From JAFAGX01 sp035623335 (GTDB lineage Bacteria; Acidobacteriota; Terriglobia; Terriglobales; Acidobacteriaceae), in contig DASPTQ010000308.1 in assembly GCA_035623335.1 (NCBI GenBank), positions 19,111-83,110 on the forward strand: 64,000 nucleotides of DNA, given 5' to 3'. A model generated the notes under the pieces. That model saw only the letters and a list, made by a program, of their open reading frames with translations, was not told where the DNA came from and made no database searches. This document shows positions 45,685-53,651 of the stretch, piece after piece. The first letter of the stretch is position 1. Each line of letters starts with the position of its first letter. The position numbers and the translations under genes were made by a program.

Positions 45685-46584
45685 ATGCCCGAACTGCCAG
45701 ACATTGCCGCCTACATCAGCGCGCTCGAGCCACGGATCGTGGCACAACCGATTCAGCACATACGCCTGGCGAGCCCCTTTCTGCTTCGTACTGTACAACC
45801 GCCTCTAGCGGATACGGAGGGCCGCATGGTGCGTCAACTACGACGGATCGGTAAGCGAATTGCGATTGGATTAGAAGGTGATCTCTGGCTGGTGCTGCAC
45901 CTGATGATCGCCGGCCGTTTGCACTGGCGGCCGCCAGGAGCAAAGCTGGCGGGCCGGCGGAGCCTCGCGGCCTTCGATTTTCCCCAGGGTTCTCTGGTGC
46001 TCACCGAAGCGGGCACCAAGCATCGCGCATCGCTCTATGTGCTGAGAGGCGAGGAAGCATTGCAGTCCGTGGATCCTGGCGGTATCGACGTCTTCGCCAG
46101 CACTTTCGTCTTGTTTCGTGAAGCGCTTACGGCCGAAAACCACACGCTCAAGAGGGCTCTCACGGACCCGCGCATCCTCAGCGGAATCGGCAATGCGTAT
46201 TCGGACGAGATCTTACACGCTGCCCGTTTGTCTCCCCTTGCGTTAACGCAAAAGCTAAAACCAGAGGAATGGGAACGGTTGTTCGCAGCGACTCGCGACA
46301 CTCTCCAGCACTGGATCGACCGGTTGCGCGCGGAGGCGGAGACTGGGTTTCCGGAGAAGGTAACTGCGTTCCGCAAGGATATGGCCGTTCACGGCCGGTT
46401 TGGGCAGCCCTGCCCGAGGTGTGGCGAAAAGATTCAGCGAATTCGCTACGCCGACAATGAAACGAACTATTGCGCGCGCTGTCAAACCGGCGGGAAAGTT
46501 CTCGCGGATCGAAGTTTGTCACGCCTGTTGGGATCGGACTGGCCGCGTACTCTCGATGAGCTCGAAGCTCTCAAGCGCCGCTAA
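45685..46584 (+). CDS. Fpg/Nei-family DNA glycosylase
   Basis: The 299-residue protein begins MPELPDIAAYISALEPRIV: catalytic Pro2 and Glu3 are present, while the usual Glu6 is Asp. It has the H2TH region (RILSGIGNAYSDEILHAARL) with the Lys-containing loop of the family, and a C-terminal zinc finger CPRCGEKIQRI...YCARCQTGG with four cysteines. It removes oxidised bases such as 8-oxoguanine or pyrimidine lesions and nicks the strand by beta,delta-elimination. MPELPDI variants form a recognisable subgroup whose exact lesion preference is untested here. Confidence 0.92.
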   Translation: MPELPDIAAYISALEPRIVAQPIQHIRLASPFLLRTVQPPLADTEGRMVRQLRRIGKRIAIGLEGDLWLVLHLMIAGRLHWRPPGAKLAGRRSLAAFDFPQGSLVLTEAGTKHRASLYVLRGEEALQSVDPGGIDVFASTFVLFREALTAENHTLKRALTDPRILSGIGNAYSDEILHAARLSPLALTQKLKPEEWERLFAATRDTLQHWIDRLRAEAETGFPEKVTAFRKDMAVHGRFGQPCPRCGEKIQRIRYADNETNYCARCQTGGKVLADRSLSRLLGSDWPRTLDELEALKRR

Positions 46585-46845
46585 CCGATTGAGCTCCGGC
46601 GGCCCGGCAGGGGAGCAGCAAACGGTCGTTCTTTACAGCCCGGTAAATAACTCCACCGATGACATGGCTTGCCCCAAACTCCTTCGAAAATCGGCTGTTC
46701 CGCCAGGTTTTCCGCCTAGAACCCGAGTGCCGGAGAGGCGTATTTTCGAAGATTTCCGGTTGGATTTTCTGAGTTTCTTGCGTAACGGGAGTATCATGGA
46801 GCTAGATTGTTGGCCTTGAAACCCGCCCTGGGTGGAGGAAGCGCC

Positions 46846-47676
46846 ATGAGTACCCGCCTTTTCAGAATTCTTTCGATCGTGATTACAACCATCGTTCTGG
46901 TCTGTGTTCCCCCAGCCGCCTTTGCTGGTGCTGGCCATGGTGGTGGTGGTGGAGGGTTCCACGGAGGTGGTGGAGGTTTCGGCGGCGGGTTTCATGGAGG
47001 GATGGGAGGAATGGGAGGATTTCACGGCGGCACTGGTGGCTGGCATAGCCCGGGAGTGGCAGGCGGCTGGCACGGTTCCGGCGGGGGCTGGTCCGGTTGG
47101 GGACATCCCGGCTGGTCGGGCTGGGGACATCCAGGATGGCCCTACTATCATCCAGGGTATTGTTGTGGATGGGGAGGTGGATGGGGGTTCAGTGTCGGTA
47201 TCAACCTTGGATGGGGTTGGGGCTATCCGTACGCATATGGTTATCCATACCCCTACTACTACCCTTACTATCCCTACTATTATCCTTACTACGGCCCGTA
47301 CGGTTATCCGCCACCGCAACCACCTCCATCTTCGGATCCTGGGCGTGACAAGGGGAACGCGGGAGATCCTCGCGACAACGCGTGGCAGCACAACTCCGAT
47401 GCTCCCGCACCGGCAATCTCTAGCGACACTAATAATGTCTTGACCATTAAGGCTCCCAAGGCGCCGACTCGGATCACCAACTACCGAACCGTAGCAACCG
47501 CCGACGCGGCACAGCGGCAGGAAGTGCGGAATGTCATCCGAGCTTTGCAGGCGATGCCGCCGGAGGCCCGGCGGCGGCAAGTCGAGTCTGGTCGCTACGG
47601 TAACCTCGCTCCCGAGGAGCAGGAACTTGTCCGGAGGGTTGCACTGACTTCTTCTTCCGTCGCGGGGACACGATAA
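46846..47676 (+). CDS. Secreted glycine- and tyrosine-rich protein
   Basis: The ATG at 46846 has GGTGGAGGAAGCGCC upstream; a TTG 13 codons earlier is less likely. Residues 1-26 form a signal peptide (PAAFAGAG). Then follow low-complexity parts: GGGGGGFHGGGGGFGG-type repeats to about 80, a Trp/Gly/Pro-rich part with GHPGW repeats to about 120, and a Tyr/Pro-rich YPYYYPYYPYYYPY stretch to about 160. The C-terminal 110 residues are ordinary and helical (VRNVIRALQAMPPEARRRQV). Likely a surface or periplasmic structural protein. The GGN/TAY codon repeats also open long but false frames on both strands. Confidence 0.8.
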   Translation: MSTRLFRILSIVITTIVLVCVPPAAFAGAGHGGGGGGFHGGGGGFGGGFHGGMGGMGGFHGGTGGWHSPGVAGGWHGSGGGWSGWGHPGWSGWGHPGWPYYHPGYCCGWGGGWGFSVGINLGWGWGYPYAYGYPYPYYYPYYPYYYPYYGPYGYPPPQPPPSSDPGRDKGNAGDPRDNAWQHNSDAPAPAISSDTNNVLTIKAPKAPTRITNYRTVATADAAQRQEVRNVIRALQAMPPEARRRQVESGRYGNLAPEEQELVRRVALTSSSVAGTR

Positions 47677-47785
47677 CCGGTCGGCGTCCGTGGTCGAATT
47701 GATCTCGTCTGCCTTGTAGTACTGTGGCAGGAAATAAGCTCGTTGAGGACCGCCTCAGGGCCGCGTCGGTTCTTCTGCGACTCTA

Positions 47786-47808
47786 TCTTCTTCTTCCTCT
47801 TCTTCCTC
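47786..47808. repeat. Pure polypyrimidine (TTC-type) tract
   Basis: About 23 bp of only C and T (CTTC/TTC units) about 50 bp upstream of the VOC-family gene. The opposite strand is purine-only. It could be slippage-prone. Confidence 0.6.
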
Positions 47809-47855
47809 AGGTGTGCATCATTGGTTAGGAGCAGCACGATCGCGGAGGTAGGAGC

Positions 47856-48302
47856 ATGACCCCGTCCGACATACCGGTACCTCGACAGGGATTCTTTGTC
47901 GCCCACTTTCTGACCGTAAAAGACCAGGCCAAATCCAAGCAATTCTACGCAGGGGTCCTGGGCGGAAAGATCCTAAAAGAGGAAAACCCCTGCTACATCA
48001 AGCTCGAGAATTCCTGGATCATTCTCAACTCCGGCGGCGGTCCCACGCCCGACAAGCCTGCTGTATGGCTCGCACCTCCGCAGGATCTCGATCGGGTGAG
48101 CAGCTTCCTCAATCTTCGCGTCGCCGACATTCGTGCCTGCTACAAGGATTGGTCCGAGAAAGGTGCCGAGTTCCTTACCCCGCCGCTCGATAACCACGGC
48201 CAGGAATTGCGCTGCTACATGCGCGATCCTGACGGCTACCTCATCGAGGTCGGCCAGTCCTCACAACGAGCTATCGACGCCTTCAAAAACTTCACGGGCT
48301 GA
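47856..48302 (+). CDS. VOC-superfamily (glyoxalase-like) protein
   Basis: A 148-residue protein with a CGGAGGTAGGAGC site before its ATG. It has the VOC beta-alpha-beta-beta-beta pattern: VAHFLTVKDQAKSKQFYAGV, LGGKILKEENPCYIKLENSW, then a second module with LNLRVADIRACYKDWSEKG and CYMRDPDGYLIEVGQSS. Metal-ligand positions include H17-like and E in LIEVGQ. Function could be a dioxygenase, a lyase or antibiotic binding; the sequence does not decide. The DPDGYLIEVGQ ending is the common glyoxalase/bleomycin-resistance end. Confidence 0.85.
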   Translation: MTPSDIPVPRQGFFVAHFLTVKDQAKSKQFYAGVLGGKILKEENPCYIKLENSWIILNSGGGPTPDKPAVWLAPPQDLDRVSSFLNLRVADIRACYKDWSEKGAEFLTPPLDNHGQELRCYMRDPDGYLIEVGQSSQRAIDAFKNFTG

Positions 48303-48385
48303 TTCGATGGTCGGGCAGCCCATCAGTGGTCTGACAGGGTCTTGCTGGGGCAAACCCACCTGATGGCCCCATCCGCAGGCCGCTG

Positions 48386-49162
48386 TTACGCCTTACGATT
48401 AGCCGACGTGCGAAAGAATCCGAGTGCCGTTTGAGCAAACTGAGCCGCAGCCTCGAAGAAGACCGGGCCATGGCCGCCGGCGGGCACCACCCAGAGGGTG
48501 GAACGCGGAATCGAGCGATACATCTCTACCGCCATCTCTACCGGATACAGTGGATCGCGATCTCCATAGACGATCAAGGTTGAGGCCGTGATTCTGGACA
48601 AAGAAGGCGGGGTAAAATTCATATCGTCGTAGCTGTCTTTTAAGCTGCGCGTCCAATCCCACAAAGCCACGATCTGCTCGTCCCCCAGCTTGTGACGTTT
48701 CCGCATCATTTCCCACTCTTGGGCTGGCTGGTCCCTCGCAGCCGGGACCTGTCGCATGATCGCACGGGCTTGTTCCGGAAAGTACATGGCGGCGCTGACG
48801 ACAACCATCGCTTCCAAGCGATCGGGTTCGAGGGTGGCCATGTGGAGAAGGATATTTCCTCCCATGCTGAGCCCGATCGCACGACACTTCCTAACCCCTA
48901 GATGGTCGAGCAGTGCCAAGGTGTCCAGAGCACACTGTCGGTGCGTAAGCTTCCGGCTGGGGTTGGTGGTTCGACCGTGACCGCGTGCGTCCGGCATGAT
49001 CAGCGTGTAGTCACGCACAAACTGATCGCGACCGGCATGCGTCCAATTGTCGTGGCACCCGGTGCCGCCATGAAGAAGCAGGAGAGGCTCTCCCACGCCC
49101 TCCGTTTCGTAATACATCTCGAGATCGTCGAGTTGAACGGTTCCGTCCTTCATGTCGTGCAT
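48386..49162 (-). CDS. Alpha/beta-hydrolase (Ser nucleophile)
   Basis: The start is placed at ATG 49162 (MHDMKDGTVQLDDLEMYYET); the frame is open further upstream but without a typical hydrolase start. The 258-residue protein has an oxyanion region LLLLHGGTGCHDNW, a nucleophile elbow GLSMGG, an acid in YGDRDPLYP and a histidine in PAGGHGPVF. DARGHGRTTNPSRKLTHRQC is typical of carboxylesterase/lactonase-type members such as 3-oxoadipate enol-lactonase relatives. No signal peptide. Substrate unknown. It is convergent with the VOC gene and read in the same direction as the arylsulfatase upstream. Confidence 0.88.
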   Translation of the reverse strand: MHDMKDGTVQLDDLEMYYETEGVGEPLLLLHGGTGCHDNWTHAGRDQFVRDYTLIMPDARGHGRTTNPSRKLTHRQCALDTLALLDHLGVRKCRAIGLSMGGNILLHMATLEPDRLEAMVVVSAAMYFPEQARAIMRQVPAARDQPAQEWEMMRKRHKLGDEQIVALWDWTRSLKDSYDDMNFTPPSLSRITASTLIVYGDRDPLYPVEMAVEMYRSIPRSTLWVVPAGGHGPVFFEAAAQFAQTALGFFRTSANRKA

Positions 49163-49346
49163 TATGGCCACGGGCGGCCCAACAAACAATCTTGGAAATG
49201 CACGTGATAAAATGCACAATCCACGCACAGCAAGAACGTCGGCGTGTGCCGAACGTCTCACCTCTTACCAGCGCGATAACTCCTCGACGACCGCCAGGCT
49301 GGATCGAAGTGACACCTTTGCGCTGAGTTAATCCGATGAAAGCGCC

Positions 49347-51068
49347 TTAATGCTTAGCCTTGGCGTTCTTCGTCGCTTGGGCGGCTATGTCATAGTCGTC
49401 CGGTACTTCGATAACGCCATTCTTCTTCACATACTCCGCATAGGCTTCCTTCATCGACTTCACACGCTGCGGCTCGCTAGCCGCAAGGTCCTGGGACTCC
49501 GTGGGGTCATTGCGCAGGTTATACAGATGCCATTTCCGATCCCCATACGGCGGGATATTGCGGGCCAGCTTGTAATCGCCCCGGTACACCGCAGCCCCTC
49601 CTGAAAGCTCCTGGGAAATTGACATTTCGCTCGCATAGAGCTGATCCGATGCACCCGAAACTAACGGAACCATACTTCGTCCGGCGAGCGGAGGCGAGCT
49701 GGCGGATGGTTTAACGTTCGCGAATTCGAGCAGGGTCGGGACCACGTCCACAACGCTGGCAAAGGCATCCGTGCGCTGGCCCGTGGGTATGACCTTGGGA
49801 TAGGTAATGATGAGAGGTGCTCGCACACCGCCCTCGGAAGCCGATGACTTGAAGCTGGAAAATGGGGTCATCGAAACGTTGGCCCAAGCCGGTCCGTACT
49901 CGACGAAACTACCTTTTTGTCCCAGTTGCTCGTAGGTCAGGTTGAAATTCTTGGCATAGTAGTCGGGAAAATGATCCATGAGTTCGTGGGCCTCGCCGCC
50001 GTTGTCGCTCATGAAAATGACAATCGTGTTGTCGAGCATGCCTTTGCGCTTGAGATGTTCGAGCACACGTCCGATGCTCATGTCCATGTATTCGAGCATC
50101 CCCGCATAGACCGCCATGCGCTTGGCATCCATGCGCCGTTCGTCTTCGGGCAGGGAGTTCCAGTCTGGAATGATGGGAGGCGTGGTGAGCTTCAACCCCG
50201 GGGGCGAGATTCCCATCTCGACCTGTCGCTGATAGCGTACGTCCTTTACCTGGCCCCAGCCAACCTGGTAGGAAGACAGATAGCGACGCGTGTATTCGTC
50301 GGGAACCTGCAGCGGCATATGGACAGCCTGATACGAGAGATAGCCGAAGAAGGGCTTGCCGTCGGCCTGCTTCGCATCGATCCAGCCAATCATTTTGTCG
50401 GTGTAATACCGCGTGGAATAGAAGTCGGCGGGTAGGTCCGCCTCTTTGAGTCCATCGAAGAAGTGCGGCGGGGTCGGATATTTTGGGGTATAGGACTTCT
50501 TTTCGTAGTTGTCGGCGCCGCCCTCGGCCAAGATGAAGGAATCCTCGAACCCCTGCGAAGCCGGCAAGCTTTCCTTGGTATACCCCAGATGCCATTTGCC
50601 GGCCATATAGGTGTGGTACCCGGCATCGTGCAACAACGTGGCCACGGTCACCGCTCGGCCGTTCAGCCGGCCTTCATATCCAGGCTGGCCACGTTGATTG
50701 TCGGCAACCAGTTCGGCCATATTGCCCAGGCCGACCACGTGATTGTCGACCCCGGTCATCAACATGCTGCGAGTCGGCGCGCACATGGAGCCTACATGAA
50801 AGTTCAAGAATTGATACCCCTGGCTGGCCAGGCGATTGATGTTGGGAGTAAAGATTTCGCCCCCGTAGGCTCCTGTGTCCGACCAGCCCATGTCGTCGGC
50901 GACAATCAATAAGATGTTGGGTCGCTTCTCATCGCCTCGAGCAGGAATCAATACCCCAGGCATGAGCAGAGACACGAGAACGGCGACAGACAATACCCGC
51001 ACCAATGTCCCGCAATAGGAAAACGAGGAGGACAGCCTCCATGCACTCTTGATCGACGCTTGCTGCAT
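49347..51068 (-). CDS. Secreted arylsulfatase
   Basis: The 573-residue protein has a signal peptide (about 1-45, LLMPGVLIPARG). The sulfatase signature is present: RPNILLIVADDMGWSDTGAY (D58, D59) and SMCAPTRSMLMTG with C96 as the residue converted to formylglycine (CxPxR). Later FMSDNGGEAHE supplies metal-binding D and N, and MAGKWHLGY supplies a conserved K-x-H. The enzyme hydrolyses aryl or sugar sulfate esters in the periplasm. Conversion needs a formylglycine-generating enzyme or an anaerobic maturase, neither of which is in the window. It is read in the same direction as the alpha/beta hydrolase 184 bp downstream. Confidence 0.93.
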   Translation of the reverse strand: MQQASIKSAWRLSSSFSYCGTLVRVLSVAVLVSLLMPGVLIPARGDEKRPNILLIVADDMGWSDTGAYGGEIFTPNINRLASQGYQFLNFHVGSMCAPTRSMLMTGVDNHVVGLGNMAELVADNQRGQPGYEGRLNGRAVTVATLLHDAGYHTYMAGKWHLGYTKESLPASQGFEDSFILAEGGADNYEKKSYTPKYPTPPHFFDGLKEADLPADFYSTRYYTDKMIGWIDAKQADGKPFFGYLSYQAVHMPLQVPDEYTRRYLSSYQVGWGQVKDVRYQRQVEMGISPPGLKLTTPPIIPDWNSLPEDERRMDAKRMAVYAGMLEYMDMSIGRVLEHLKRKGMLDNTIVIFMSDNGGEAHELMDHFPDYYAKNFNLTYEQLGQKGSFVEYGPAWANVSMTPFSSFKSSASEGGVRAPLIITYPKVIPTGQRTDAFASVVDVVPTLLEFANVKPSASSPPLAGRSMVPLVSGASDQLYASEMSISQELSGGAAVYRGDYKLARNIPPYGDRKWHLYNLRNDPTESQDLAASEPQRVKSMKEAYAEYVKKNGVIEVPDDYDIAAQATKNAKAKH

Positions 51069-51268
51069 CTAAATTCCTCCGTACCACTTCAGAAATGGGG
51101 TCGCGCTCGCCCCACGAAGGAGCAAAGTCGCGATGCTAGGAGCCCCGGGGACCGATGGTCGCGATCGACTGTATGTTCGAGAATCGCCGGCAGACTCGTA
51201 AACCAACGGTTCCAAGTGAAAGGCGATTGTCTACAACATCTATTTATTCGGCGTTATAAGGTGCTGGT

Positions 51269-51556
51269 ATGCGTGCGGAGCACATCAACCGCGTTAGCGG
51301 CAGAGTCCTAATTGGCCTGTCGCTGGTTGCTTTGGTCGCAGTGCTTAGCGGGTATTTTCAGCCCCCTCAATGCGATGAAGGGGCGGCAGCACACATTTTT
51401 CAAATATCGATCGTTGCGTTGCTACCGACGGTTCTACTCTTCTTGGCAACAGTAGATTGGACAGCGCCGTTGCGAACCACGCGAGTGTTGATCATCCCAG
51501 CCAGCGCTACGATTCTCGCGTTCGGTGCCCTGCATTACCTTGAGCACTATCGATAG
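51269..51556 (+). CDS. Small membrane protein of unknown function
   Basis: A 95-residue protein with ATG at 51269 after AAGGTGCTGGT. Three hydrophobic segments are visible: VLIGLSLVALVAVLSGYF, ISIVALLPTVLLFLATVDW and VLIIPASATILAFGALHYLE. The loop with QPPQCDEGAAAHIFQ looks conserved. It ends ALHYLEHYR. No known domain assigned. The open frame continues with protein-like composition just after the stop, but without a start. Confidence 0.65.
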   Translation: MRAEHINRVSGRVLIGLSLVALVAVLSGYFQPPQCDEGAAAHIFQISIVALLPTVLLFLATVDWTAPLRTTRVLIIPASATILAFGALHYLEHYR

Positions 51557-51696
51557 GTCTACGCCCTGATGTTGCTGGCCGCGACGCATCCCGAGCAAGC
51601 GGCCCCATTAGTATTGCATTCGACAACCTTTCCCGTCGAGCTTTTCCTGAAAGTAGTGATGCAACTAGCAGCCAGTCTACTCGATCTAAACCAGTA

Positions 51697-52326
51697 TCAT
51701 GGGGGAGCACCGGCGCGTTGGCGAGCCGCATAGGCTGCGACTTTGCGGCGATTGCCACACAGCTGCATGCTGCACCACCGTCGAGCGCCTTTCTTGCTCG
51801 AGTCATAGAAATGCAGCACGCATTGTCCGCACTTACGCACACGGTTATGGTCCAGGTTCGTGAACAGCATCGCCGCATGCTGCGCGAGAGGCGCAAATAG
51901 GTCTTCCGGCTGGCGGGCTGCGAACCACGACTCTAGGACAGCCGTGGGCCCCTGCAACTTCATCAGCATGGGATGCTCGCTCATGAGGCGATTCAGTTGG
52001 TCGACCGTACCGCGATCGACGGTCCCGGTGTGTTCCCAAACCAGGAGCTGCTCTCTTATTCTTTCCCGCAACTCCCGCATGGCCCCGGTGACAAGGCGAG
52101 CGCGCGACGACCCGCCCCATCGTTGCTGAAGATGGTCAACTTGCCGAGAACCGAGCAGACCCGCCGCCCGAAACCAGCGCAAGAGAGCGCTGAAATCCGG
52201 CAGCAGTTCGAGAGACTCACCGTTCTGAATAGGATGGGTATTCAGAAAATCCAATGCCAGATTGTTCCCGACGAACAGGAACCCATCTCGCCAGTCTGGG
52301 CCGTGGGATGCTCCAACCCTTGCCAT
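51697..52326 (-). CDS. CGNR/ABATE zinc-finger regulator
   Basis: ATG 52326 (MARVGASHGPDWRDGFLFVG) is the likely start; longer in-frame starts would cross the operator. The 209-residue protein has the ABATE stress-binding domain (NNLALDFLNTHPIQNGES, then ALLRWFRAAGLL) and the C-terminal CGNR finger: C166-x2-C169, C185 and C190 in SMQLCGNRRK. ABATE-CGNR proteins are predicted transcription regulators that bind DNA through the finger and a ligand through ABATE. It is divergently transcribed from the Asp-nucleophile hydrolase at 52462, with a perfect palindrome 24 bp from its own start. Self-regulation and control of the hydrolase are therefore likely. Confidence 0.87.
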   Translation of the reverse strand: MARVGASHGPDWRDGFLFVGNNLALDFLNTHPIQNGESLELLPDFSALLRWFRAAGLLGSRQVDHLQQRWGGSSRARLVTGAMRELRERIREQLLVWEHTGTVDRGTVDQLNRLMSEHPMLMKLQGPTAVLESWFAARQPEDLFAPLAQHAAMLFTNLDHNRVRKCGQCVLHFYDSSKKGARRWCSMQLCGNRRKVAAYAARQRAGAPP

Positions 52327-52349
52327 GCTCTCTTCGAGGAAATGATAAC

Positions 52350-52374
52350 ACCGATAATGAATCTTTTTATCGGT
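52350..52374. promoter_or_regulatory. Palindromic operator in the CGNR/hydrolase divergent promoter
   Basis: ACCGATAA (52350-52357), 9-bp spacer, TTATCGGT (52367-52374): a perfect 8-bp inverted repeat. It lies 24 bp upstream of the regulator start and 88 bp upstream of the hydrolase start. Its AT-rich centre may overlap a promoter. It is the obvious binding-site candidate for the regulator. Confidence 0.6.
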
Positions 52375-52461
52375 TAGTAGAATCTGATGGTGGGAATGCG
52401 CGAAGCGCTGCGGACCCAAACCCGCTCCGCGGCGCGTCCATATCTAGAGGAGGTGCTCGTT

Positions 52462-53337
52462 ATGACCACTTACCAACACGCCGTCGTCGACGGTGCCAAG
52501 GTTTTCTACCGCGAAGCAGGTCGAAAGGATTTCCCAACCATCCTGCTTCTGCACGGCTTTCCCACGTCATCCCATATGTTTCGCAATCTGATTCCATCGT
52601 TGGCCGACCGCTTGCATGTGGTCGCACCCGATCTGCCCGGCTTTGGTTTTTCCGATGCCCCGGACCGCAAACAGTTCCGCTACACCTTTGAGAACCTGGC
52701 CAAGGTCATCGATCGTTTCACGCAGGGGTTAGGACTCGACCGCTATGCGATCTACGTCTTCGACTACGGTGCCCCGGTGGGATTTCGCCTGGCATTGGCC
52801 CATCCTGAGCGAATCACCGCCATCATTTCCCAGAACGGCAATGCTTACGAAGAAGGCCTCAGTGAAGGTTGGAATCCTATCCAGAAGTACTGGAAGACCC
52901 CAAGCCCTGAGAATCGCGCTGCCCTGCGCGAATTCCTCACCCCGGAAGCCACGAAGTGGCAGTACCACCACGGCGTTCAGAATACGAACCTAGTGGCACC
53001 AGAAGCTTACCAGCTCGATTCGGCGCTGTTGGCTCGGCCAGGCAACGACGAGATCCAGCTGGACCTGTTTCTCGATTACGCCAGCAACGTAGCTCTCTAT
53101 CCCAAGTTCCAGGAGTACTTCCGCACCAAGCGGCCGCCGCTGCTGGCGGTTTGGGGCAAGAACGATCCATTCTTTCTGCCTCCGGGTGCCGAAGCGTACC
53201 GGCGCGACAACCCAAAGGCAGAGGTCCGGTTGTACGACACCGGTCACTTCGCTCTGGAGACACACCATCAGGAGATCGCAGGTGCGATTCGAGATTTCCT
53301 CAGTCGTAACCTTGCGACCGAAGCGCAAGCCGCGTAA
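52462..53337 (+). CDS. Alpha/beta-hydrolase with Asp nucleophile (epoxide hydrolase/haloalkane dehalogenase type)
   Basis: The ATG at 52462 has AGAGGAGGTGCTCGTT upstream. The 291-residue protein has the HGFP oxyanion motif (31-34), DLPGFGFSDAPD, and a nucleophile elbow VFDYGAPVGFRL in which D101 replaces the usual Ser. This is the mark of epoxide hydrolases and haloalkane dehalogenases. The acid is in WGKNDPFFLPPG and the histidine in TGHFALETHH. Two active-site Tyr or Trp cannot be placed with certainty, so epoxide versus dehalogenase activity is open. It is divergent from the CGNR regulator and probably its regulated target in a detoxification unit. Confidence 0.9.
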   Translation: MTTYQHAVVDGAKVFYREAGRKDFPTILLLHGFPTSSHMFRNLIPSLADRLHVVAPDLPGFGFSDAPDRKQFRYTFENLAKVIDRFTQGLGLDRYAIYVFDYGAPVGFRLALAHPERITAIISQNGNAYEEGLSEGWNPIQKYWKTPSPENRAALREFLTPEATKWQYHHGVQNTNLVAPEAYQLDSALLARPGNDEIQLDLFLDYASNVALYPKFQEYFRTKRPPLLAVWGKNDPFFLPPGAEAYRRDNPKAEVRLYDTGHFALETHHQEIAGAIRDFLSRNLATEAQAA

Positions 53338-53651
53338 GACCCGAACGCATGTCCTACATCACGGGAATCGAGCTGGGACGTTGATGGAGGCTGAAACGAG
53401 TTGAGTCCATTTTCGCTTTTAGGGGGTCGCGTCCTGCGGCCCCGGGTTTTTCTCGCGAGAGTTCATTTGGTGGAAACAGGTGTGGTCGTAAGCGCGTGTC
53501 AGCCGAGTCGGCTGTCAAACCAGGAGAAGCTAACGAGTCTTGAAGCCAAACGTCCAAACTGGAGCGACCAGCAGTTAGGCAATCTCGCGCCCAGGCAGAG
53601 GGCGAACTGAATCAAACTCACGCAGCGGTCCTCAGGAGTGAGTCAAGGCCT
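53338..53651. other. Intergenic region with no recognisable gene
   Basis: Between the hydrolase and the ADOP permease. No homologous fragment was found in any frame by eye. Confidence 0.5.

Noticed and set aside
46633..47580. Long minus-strand frame (315 codons) and a second plus frame (46904-47443) over the Gly-rich gene
   Set aside because: They arise from GGN/TAY repeats of the real gene at 46846-47676; no start signal or domain of their own.
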